From assembly GCA_964467925.1 (NCBI GenBank), contig CAYXSX010000010.1, positions 1-59,694 of the forward strand: a stretch of DNA of 59,694 bases, read 5' to 3'. The notes below the pieces were generated by a model. That model was given only the letters and a program-made list of their open reading frames with translations. It was not told where the DNA came from and ran no database searches. Every line of letters begins with the position of its first letter. Positions within the stretch are counted from its first letter, which is position 1. Source of the stretch: CAYXSX01 sp964467925. GTDB lineage: Bacteria; Pseudomonadota; Alphaproteobacteria; Micavibrionales; Micavibrionaceae. The translations under genes and the position numbers were made by a program. Below, piece after piece: positions 55,358 to 59,694 of the stretch.

Positions 55358-57319
55358 ATGAGCAAAGTCATCGGTATCGACCTCGGTACAACCAATTCAT
55401 GCGTGGCCGTCATGGACGGCTCGGAACCCAAAGTCATCGAAAATTCTGAAGGTGCGCGCACGACGCCCTCTATGATTGCATTCGGCAAAGATGGCGAGCG
55501 CCTTGTCGGTCAGCCCGCGAAGCGGCAGGCTGTCACCAATCCGGAAAACACGCTTTACGCCATCAAACGCCTGATCGGCCGCAGATTTGATGATGCCGAA
55601 GCGAAAGAGCTTATTGAAAAAGCGCCTTTCAAGGTGATCGAAGGCGATAACGGCGATGCATGGGTGGAAGTGGACGGCGAAAAATTCGCCCCGTCCCAGA
55701 TTTCCGCGATGCTATTGCAAAAGATGAAAGAAACGGCGGAGAGCTATCTCGGCGAAAAAGTAACGCAGGCCGTAATTACCGTTCCGGCTTACTTTAACGA
55801 TTCCCAGCGGCAGGCCACCAAAGATGCTGGTAAAATCGCAGGACTTGAAGTTCTTCGTATTATCAACGAACCGACAGCCGCAGCGCTTGCTTACGGTCTT
55901 GATAAAAAATCATCCGGCACCATTGTCGTTTACGACCTTGGGGGCGGTACGTTCGACGTTTCCGTTCTTGAAATCGGTGACGGCGTGTTCGAGGTGAAAT
56001 CCACCAACGGCGACACTTTCCTTGGCGGTGAAGACTTCGATGCGCGCATTATCGACTACCTCGCGACCGAGTTCAAAAAGGAGCAATCCATTGATTTGCG
56101 TCAGGACAAGCTGGCCCTCCAGCGCCTGAAAGAAGCGGCGGAAAAGGCCAAGATCGAGCTTTCTTCCACCACCAGCACGGAAGTCAACCTGCCCTTCATT
56201 ACGGCGGATGCCTCTGGTCCCAAGCACCTCAACGTCAAGCTTTCCCGCGCCAAGCTGGAATCTCTGGTCGAGGATCTGGTCAAGCGCACGATTGCCCCGC
56301 TTAAGGCCGCGCTCAAAGATGCAGGCCTCAAAGCCGCCGATATCGACGACATCGTCATGGTGGGCGGTATGACCCGCATGCCGAAAATCATCGAAACGGT
56401 GAAGGAATTCTTCGGCAAGGAACCGCATAAGGGCGTAAACCCCGACGAGGTTGTCGCCGACGGCGCGGCCATTCAGGGCGGCGTGCTTCAGGGCGACGTG
56501 AAGGACGTATTGCTGCTGGACGTTACCCCGCTTTCTTTGGGTATCGAAACGCTGGGCGGTGTGTTCACGCGCCTGATCGAGCGTAACACGACGATCCCGA
56601 CCAAAAAGTCGCAAGTCTTCTCCACTGCCGAGGACAACCAGAACGCCGTGACCATCCGCGTGTTCCAGGGCGAACGCGAAATGGCGGCGGACAACAAGAT
56701 ACTGGGCCAGTTCGACCTTGTGGGTATCCCTCCCGCTCCGCGCGGTGTGCCGCAGATTGAAGTGACGTTCGACATCGACGCCAACGGCATCGTGAACGTA
56801 TCAGCCAAGGACAAGGCCACGAACAAGGAACAGCAGATCCGTATTCAGGCCTCCGGCGGTCTGTCGGATGATGACATCGAGAAAATGGTCAAGGACGCCG
56901 AGAACAACGCGGATGAAGATAAAAAACGCCGCGCCGCTGTTGAGGCGAAAAATCAGGCCGAAGGGCTCATCCACTCCACCGAAAAATCGATGGAGGATCT
57001 GGGCGATAAAGTGTCCAAAGACGACCGCAAGACAACAGAAGAAGCCATCGAGGCCCTTAAGAAAGCGATGGAATCCGACAATGCCGAGGAAATCGAAGCC
57101 AAGACGCAAGAACTGGCGCAAGCCAGCATGAAGATCGGCGAGATGGCCTATCGCAAGGCGCAGGAAGAAGCCGCAGGCGAAGCGGATAACGAAGGCGCCG
57201 AATTTGTCGATGCGGAAGAGGCGGACGGATCCTCTGACGATGACGCAATTGACGCGGAAGTTGTCGATCTCGAAATCGAGGACGACGAAGACGACCAGAA
57301 ATCGGCGAAGTCCAAGTAA
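55358..57319 (+). CDS. dnaK: chaperone DnaK (Hsp70)
   Basis: DnaK is the ATP-dependent Hsp70. The 653-aa protein starts MSKVIGIDLGTTNSCVAVMDG at the ATG at 55358, with AAGGAGA 8 bases upstream. All actin-fold motifs are present: IDLGTTNS, VITVPAYFNDSQRQATKDAG, IINEPTAAALAYG, YDLGGGTFDVSVLEI and IVMVGGMTRMPKI, then the substrate domain with LLDVTPLSLGIETLGG. The C-terminus is the acidic GAEFVDAEEADGSSDDDAIDAEVVD lid tail. It is followed by a family A repeat and a leader element before dnaJ. Confidence 0.98.
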   Translation: MSKVIGIDLGTTNSCVAVMDGSEPKVIENSEGARTTPSMIAFGKDGERLVGQPAKRQAVTNPENTLYAIKRLIGRRFDDAEAKELIEKAPFKVIEGDNGDAWVEVDGEKFAPSQISAMLLQKMKETAESYLGEKVTQAVITVPAYFNDSQRQATKDAGKIAGLEVLRIINEPTAAALAYGLDKKSSGTIVVYDLGGGTFDVSVLEIGDGVFEVKSTNGDTFLGGEDFDARIIDYLATEFKKEQSIDLRQDKLALQRLKEAAEKAKIELSSTTSTEVNLPFITADASGPKHLNVKLSRAKLESLVEDLVKRTIAPLKAALKDAGLKAADIDDIVMVGGMTRMPKIIETVKEFFGKEPHKGVNPDEVVADGAAIQGGVLQGDVKDVLLLDVTPLSLGIETLGGVFTRLIERNTTIPTKKSQVFSTAEDNQNAVTIRVFQGEREMAADNKILGQFDLVGIPPAPRGVPQIEVTFDIDANGIVNVSAKDKATNKEQQIRIQASGGLSDDDIEKMVKDAENNADEDKKRRAAVEAKNQAEGLIHSTEKSMEDLGDKVSKDDRKTTEEAIEALKKAMESDNAEEIEAKTQELAQASMKIGEMAYRKAQEEAAGEADNEGAEFVDAEEADGSSDDDAIDAEVVDLEIEDDEDDQKSAKSK

Positions 57320-57329
57320 GAGCAACAAT

Positions 57330-57414
57330 GTCATTGCGAGGCCGTCAGGTCGAAGCAATCCAGAAACCTCTCTAACATTCTAGATTGCTTCGTCGTTTCA
57401 CTCCTCGCAATGAC
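57330..57414. repeat. family A palindromic repeat between dnaK and dnaJ
   Basis: It begins GTCATTGCGAGGCCGTCAGG and ends ACTCCTCGCAATGAC, with GAAGCAATC and GATTGCTTCG inside. It is intergenic, 10 bases after the dnaK stop, and could act as an RNA hairpin within the dnaK-dnaJ transcript. Confidence 0.9.
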
Positions 57415-57434
57415 GTATTAAAACCCGACAGTCG

Positions 57435-57524
57435 CTTGATTTTGTTTTGCACTAGGCGCAAGCGACGACGAATAGGAAACGACTATTTTAGGAGCGCGGC
57501 AACGACGTGCAAAACGAAAGCAAG
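57435..57524 (+). other. structured leader element before dnaJ (nested hairpins)
   Basis: Outer arms CTTGATTTTGTTTTGCAC (57435-57452) and GTGCAAAACGAAAGCAAG (57507-57524) pair with 16 of 18 matches. An inner hairpin AATAG/CTATT sits at 57471-57487. AGCGACGACG precedes it and GGAGCGCGG follows it. The element ends 6 bases before the dnaJ start, so its right arm would cover the ribosome-binding region. Confidence 0.65.
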
Positions 57525-57530
57525 TGAACT

Positions 57531-58718
57531 GTGGCCGAAAAAGACTTTTATAAAATACTGGGCGTGGAAAAAAGCGCTGACGCGGCGGAAATTAAAAAGG
57601 CATACCGTACGCTGGCAATGAAGTATCACCCCGACCAGAACAAGGGCAACCCGGAGGCTGAAGAAAAGTTCAAAGAACTTAACGAAGCCTATGACGTGCT
57701 GAAGGACGAGCAAAAACGCGCGGCTTACGACCGTTTCGGCGCTTCGGCGTTTGACGGCTCTATGGGCGGCGGTGGAGGCGGTGGTTTTGGTGCTGGCTTC
57801 GGGGCCGGAGCACGAGGTTTTGGCGGCGCGGGCGCATTTTCCGATATTTTCGAAGACATGTTCGGCGAGTTTATGGGCGGCGGCGGCATGAGTGGTGGTG
57901 GTCGCACCGGCCCTGCCCGCGGCTCCGATATGCAATACAACTTGCAGATCAGCTTGGAAGACGCCTATCACGGCAAGGAAGCCACGATCAAAATCCCGGT
58001 CAACGAAAGCTGCGCAACCTGCAAGGGCACAGGTGCGGAACCGGGCACGAGCGCGGAAACATGTGATACATGCGGCGGCGTGGGCCGCGTGCGCCAGCAA
58101 CAGGGGTTCTTTACGATCGAACGCACCTGCCCCACCTGCGGCGGCGCGGGCCAAGCGATCAAAAACCCATGCAAGGCCTGTCACGGTGAGGGGCGCGTTC
58201 GTAAAGAAAAAACCCTCAAGGTTAAAATCCCCGCCGGGGTTGATCACGGGCGGCGCATCCGCCTGTCCGGCGAGGGCGAAGCGGGATTGCGCGGCGGGCC
58301 GAGTGGCGATTTATACGTGATGATGTCCATCAAGCCGCATAAGTTTTTCCGCCGTGAAAACGACAATCTGTATTGCCGCGTGCCCATTCCGATAACCAAG
58401 GCCGCGCTGGGCGGTGACGTGGAAGTGCCCACCATTGAAGGCGCGCGCTCAAAAATCAAAATCCCGCCCGGCACACAAACGGGCCAGCAACTGCGCATGA
58501 AGGGCAAGGGTATGACGAATTTGCGTTCCGATGCGCGCGGCGATATGTATATCGAGATATTCGTGGAAACGCCTGTGAACCTGAGCAAGAAACAACAAGA
58601 CCTGCTTAAGGAACTGGACGATTCCATCGGCGATGTTAAAAGCAGCGCGAAACATTCCCCAGAATCCGAAGGCTTTTTCAAAAAGGCCCGCGAGTTTTGG
58701 GATGACCTTAAAGATTAA
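57531..58718 (+). CDS. dnaJ: chaperone DnaJ
   Basis: DnaJ delivers clients to DnaK and stimulates its ATPase. The 395-aa protein begins at a GTG (57531; AEKDFYKILGVEKSADAAEIKKAYR). The J-domain has the HPD motif (KYHPDQNKG). A Gly/Phe-rich region (SMGGGGGGGFGAGFGAGARGFGG) follows. The zinc-binding repeats are complete: CATCKGTG, CDTCGGVG, CPTCGGAG and CKACHGEG. The start has no usual ribosome site, because the 18-base right arm of the upstream hairpin (57507-57524) lies there. Order dnaK-dnaJ is conserved. Confidence 0.97.
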   Translation: MAEKDFYKILGVEKSADAAEIKKAYRTLAMKYHPDQNKGNPEAEEKFKELNEAYDVLKDEQKRAAYDRFGASAFDGSMGGGGGGGFGAGFGAGARGFGGAGAFSDIFEDMFGEFMGGGGMSGGGRTGPARGSDMQYNLQISLEDAYHGKEATIKIPVNESCATCKGTGAEPGTSAETCDTCGGVGRVRQQQGFFTIERTCPTCGGAGQAIKNPCKACHGEGRVRKEKTLKVKIPAGVDHGRRIRLSGEGEAGLRGGPSGDLYVMMSIKPHKFFRRENDNLYCRVPIPITKAALGGDVEVPTIEGARSKIKIPPGTQTGQQLRMKGKGMTNLRSDARGDMYIEIFVETPVNLSKKQQDLLKELDDSIGDVKSSAKHSPESEGFFKKAREFWDDLKD

Positions 58719-58777
58719 CTTGCGTTCTGGAAAATAAAAACCTATAGTTCGCCTTATTTCTTATAAGGAGAGAGCAA

Positions 58778-59104
58778 ATGGCAAAGAGTCCAGCCCCTGA
58801 TGACAGCGAAACTCAATTTCTAGCGAGAATACATGGTTTCCTTGATAACAAAGGCGCCCCTCCAGGTTGTCAACGTGTTTTGTTAGAGGGGAAGGAAGGT
58901 ACTCGAGATTATTGGTCCGTACTCCTTCCAGCAGAAATTCTCAGTAGAGCTGGGATACAGGAGCTCATACAAACTCAAGCATACTTACGATTTACTTTGT
59001 ATTCCTATACGGGCCCATATCAAGTCACCTCCATCAGTGAAGAACCTGCTCCTCATGCTCCGGGTGGTCAACTTGAAGTTCCAGCTGAAGCCGCCCCTGC
59101 ATAA
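58778..59104 (+). CDS. orphan hypothetical protein, 108 aa
   Basis: An AAGGAGAGAG site lies 5-8 bases before the ATG. The protein reads MAKSPAPDDSETQFLARIHGFLD, GCQRVLLEGKEGTRDYWSVLLPAEI, LRFTLYSYTGPYQVTSI, then an Ala/Pro-rich tail. It looks like a small beta-rich soluble domain; I recognise no family. AT-rich relative to dnaJ and dapB, between which it sits on the same strand. The strong ribosome site supports expression. Confidence 0.6.
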   Translation: MAKSPAPDDSETQFLARIHGFLDNKGAPPGCQRVLLEGKEGTRDYWSVLLPAEILSRAGIQELIQTQAYLRFTLYSYTGPYQVTSISEEPAPHAPGGQLEVPAEAAPA

Positions 59105-59160
59105 ATTCCGTGACTTTGCCTGATTTTCGCGTTTAATAGTGACGCACAAAGGGAAAAAAA

Positions 59161-59694
59161 TGAAAATCGGTATTACAGGATGCACGGGCCGGGTCGGCGC
59201 TCTTTTGGTTTCAGAGCTTCTTTCCGGAAGTTGGGAGGGCCTCACGCTTGCGGGCGGAACGGCGCGCGGTAAAGATCACGGCTATGATTTTTTCGTCACC
59301 GATGACGCGGCGGCGCTGTTTGATGCTTCCGACATTATTATAGACTTCACCACGCCGGAGGCCACGCGTGAGCATATCAAATTCGCCGCCGCCAGAGGAA
59401 AGCCGATCGTCATAGGCACCACGGGCCTTTCCGCCGAGGACGAAGCCGCCCTGAAAGAGGCCGCGAAAAAGGCTCCTGTTGTTTATGCCTCCAACACAAG
59501 TGTAGGCGTAACGCTCCTGCTTGATCTAGTACAAAAGGCTGCGGCTACGCTCGGCCCCGACTGGGATATCGAAATTTTTGAATCCCATCACAAACATAAA
59601 GTCGATGCCCCTTCCGGCACGGCGCTATCTCTGGGCAAAGCAGCCCAAGAGGGGCGTGATGGTGGAGATTTTGTTCACGACCGTTCCGGAAAGC
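59161..59694 (+). CDS. dapB: 4-hydroxy-tetrahydrodipicolinate reductase, 3' end beyond window
   Basis: DapB reduces HTPA to tetrahydrodipicolinate for lysine and meso-DAP synthesis. The 178 codons present show the N-terminal nucleotide loop MKIGITGCTGRVGALLVSELL, the DIIIDFTTPEATREHIKFA segment, the VIGTTGLSAEDE motif, and EIFESHHKHKVDAPSGTALSLGKA, which carries the catalytic His and Lys and the DAPSGTA substrate loop. A GGGAAAAAA sequence precedes the ATG. The C-terminus is cut by the right edge of the window, roughly 60-90 residues missing. Confidence 0.96.

Overview
The window is chromosomal DNA from an alphaproteobacterium that I cannot place below class. The evidence is a 5-aminolevulinate synthase (C4/Shemin heme route), the xseB-ispA-dxs gene order, an NADH-dependent FabI, a fused malic enzyme/phosphotransacetylase-like protein, pyruvate phosphate dikinase, LPS heptose genes, a 17-kDa-antigen-like glycine-zipper lipoprotein and a TetR-like protein with a COQ9-like tail. 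Coding density is high and most genes are housekeeping. There is no rRNA, prophage, classical insertion sequence or CRISPR array; the only RNA gene seen is one tRNA-Leu.

Layout. 0-4 kb: SGNH hydrolase (cut by the left edge), a hypothetical gene, lipB, tRNA-Leu and an orphan protein with a possible Tiki/TraB-like fold. 4-11 kb: malic enzyme, mgtE, a GNAT acetyltransferase and a class A penicillin-binding protein. 10.7-16.5 kb: two small orphans, rnhA, a P-loop protein, ispH, a lipoprotein, gmhA and a membrane-anchored hypothetical. 16.5-21 kb: xseB, a GxxExxY cassette, ispA and dxs, then a GIY-YIG gene inside a dense repeat cluster. 21-30 kb: two small genes, a HAD hydrolase, sppA, aroC, orphans, a PaaI-type thioesterase, fabI, a lipoprotein and pdxH. 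30-41 kb: htpG, a degenerate metallopeptidase-like gene, a YjfB-like small protein, hemA (ALAS), a TetR/COQ9-like gene, adenosine kinase, a YejA-like binding protein, a lipoprotein, a heptosyltransferase and ygfZ. 41-55 kb: a Fur-box-linked FTR1 permease, ppdK, a GNAT, a zinc ribbon, polyprenyl diphosphate synthase, a YraQ/ArsP-type permease, an orphan Suv3-helicase C-terminal module, hemW, rdgB and rph. 53.8-59.7 kb: grpE, dnaK and dnaJ, then dapB cut by the right edge.

The most striking signal is a set of dispersed palindromic repeats, which I sort by eye. Family A has ends like GTCATTGCGAGG and CCTCGCAATGAC. Family B has TGTCATCCTGAGCGAAGC ends. Family C has CGTCAT plus a C/G-rich mini-hairpin. 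Family D is CCCTCCCC/GGGGAGGG. Family E is made of GATGATCGG and GATCATCCG units. They lie between genes, but also in frame inside essential enzymes: lipB (two inserts), ispH, dxs (probable start, an internal tandem insert and the C-terminus) and ygfZ. One copy supplies most of the signal peptide of a periplasmic binding protein. This resembles the Rickettsia palindromic elements, but several unrelated families are doing it in one 60-kb stretch.

Other points of interest are a mobile-looking GxxExxY cassette with 28-bp inverted termini inside the xseB-ispA-dxs operon; two nested hairpin elements with different arms but preserved pairing directly upstream of dnaK and dnaJ; a Suv3 C-terminal domain with no helicase core; and about ten single orphan genes, several visibly AT-rich, scattered between housekeeping genes.
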